DNA from: Sphingobium sp052327305 | Lineage (GTDB): Bacteria; Pseudomonadota; Alphaproteobacteria; Sphingomonadales; Sphingomonadaceae | DNA length: 64,000 bases | Direction of reading: 5' to 3' | NCBI RefSeq assembly: GCF_052327305.1 | Contig: NZ_CP182486.1 | Coordinates: forward strand, 2,170,001-2,234,000 | Shown here: positions 63,664-64,000 of the stretch, piece after piece | Position numbering within the stretch: the stretch's first letter is position 1 | Layout: every line of letters starts with the position of its first letter | Notes under the pieces: model-generated | Told to the model about the DNA's origin: nothing | Database searches by the model: none | Seen by the model: only the letters and a program-made list of their open reading frames with translations | Made by a program: the position numbers and the translations under genes

Positions 63664-64000
63664 ATGAGCGCCCGCGCCCTTGGCAAAAACCTCGTCTCGG
63701 TGGTCCCCTCCGCCGTGCGTGAGGGCGTATCCGCGTCATCCGTCGTCGGGCGTTCTGCTGACAGGGACGATGCGCTGGCGCTTGAAGATCTGCTGCAGGC
63801 GATGCCCCATCCCGCGGCGATACTCGACCTTGTGGACAACACCCTTTCGATCGTCGCGACGAACATCGGCTTCTCCGCTCATTTCGAAAATGGTAGCGCC
63901 CTCACGCCGCTCGACCGCCCGCTGGCGACCTTCGACTGGCGCAAGCGCGCCGAAGAAATGTTCGTTGGGCGGCGGCGCCACGATCGTTTCGAAGTCCAGC
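63664..64000 (+). CDS. Unknown gene running off the window, PAS-like N-terminus
   Basis: From the ATG at 63664 the frame stays open to the window end (112 codons). The stretch AMPHPAAILDLVDNTLSIVATN looks like the start of a PAS-type sensory domain, of the kind at the head of kinases or GGDEF/EAL proteins. The upstream gap (63560-63663) is AT-richer with no gene. Function cannot be stated until the rest is seen. Confidence 0.55.
   Translation, partial: MSARALGKNLVSVVPSAVREGVSASSVVGRSADRDDALALEDLLQAMPHPAAILDLVDNTLSIVATNIGFSAHFENGSALTPLDRPLATFDWRKRAEEMFVGRRRHDRFEVQ

Overview
The window is a 64 kb piece of a high-GC alphaproteobacterial chromosome, most likely Sphingomonadales (Sphingomonadaceae). 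Four things point there: a serine palmitoyltransferase with its own acyl carrier protein and a ceramide-type reductase; a compact phyP-nepR / phyR-ecfG general stress locus; an Rrf2-sufB-x-sufC-x-sufD-sufS-sufT-sufA operon; and dispersed repeats of the kind scattered through sphingomonad genomes. Almost all of it is dense chromosomal coding sequence. The only clearly foreign-looking stretch lies at about 23.4-25.6 kb.

Layout. 1-7.5 kb: a methylglyoxal detoxification group (gloA, cut by the window edge; a nitronate monooxygenase-like flavoprotein; gloB), a lipoprotein, an acyl-CoA synthetase, gamma-glutamyltransferase and pyrD. 7.5-7.9 kb: a non-coding stretch ending in a strong orphan terminator, then an AraC regulator. 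8.8-15.2 kb: the SUF iron-sulfur operon, containing two uncharacterised genes. 15.3-22.7 kb: small envelope proteins (UrcA family, a lipoprotein, DUF2061), a SnoaL-like protein, a frameshifted 2'-5' RNA ligase, an endonuclease III homologue, an S41 peptidase, a PNPOx-like protein and an HExxH/TPR protein.

23.4-25.6 kb is a degraded accessory patch. It holds a MazE-type antitoxin with a Doc toxin, a yoeB toxin remnant, a DUF488 gene apparently cut short by a stop codon, and an unknown partner gene broken by a frameshift. 25.6-31.4 kb: thiC with a TPP riboswitch, a MipA-like porin, an RpfF-like crotonase (possible fatty-acid signal synthase), tgt, and a 146 bp palindromic element overlapping the tgt stop codon.

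31.4-35.3 kb is the general stress locus: phyP-like degenerate kinase and nepR on the minus strand, phyR and ecfG on the plus strand, a consensus EcfG promoter before ecfG, and a second NepR-like gene convergent with ecfG. 35.3-42.7 kb: glnE, bcp, a DUF455 protein, an M23 peptidase, an ErpA-type protein, xth, an AI-2E family permease. 42.7-54.4 kb: a DUF2147 protein, a GNAT-fold candidate ceramide synthase, a desaturase, lptF/lptG, two sensor kinases, spt-acp and a candidate cerR. Sphingolipid synthesis and outer-membrane lipid export are thus neighbours. 54.4-64 kb is housekeeping: proB, obgE, rplU-rpmA, gamma-carbonic anhydrase, hemB, parC, three acetyltransferase or unknown genes, and the start of a gene that runs off the window.

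The best leads are the two-NepR stress locus, the pseudogene-rich patch at 24-25.6 kb, the near-complete ceramide gene set, and three separate single-lesion gene breaks that need read-level confirmation.
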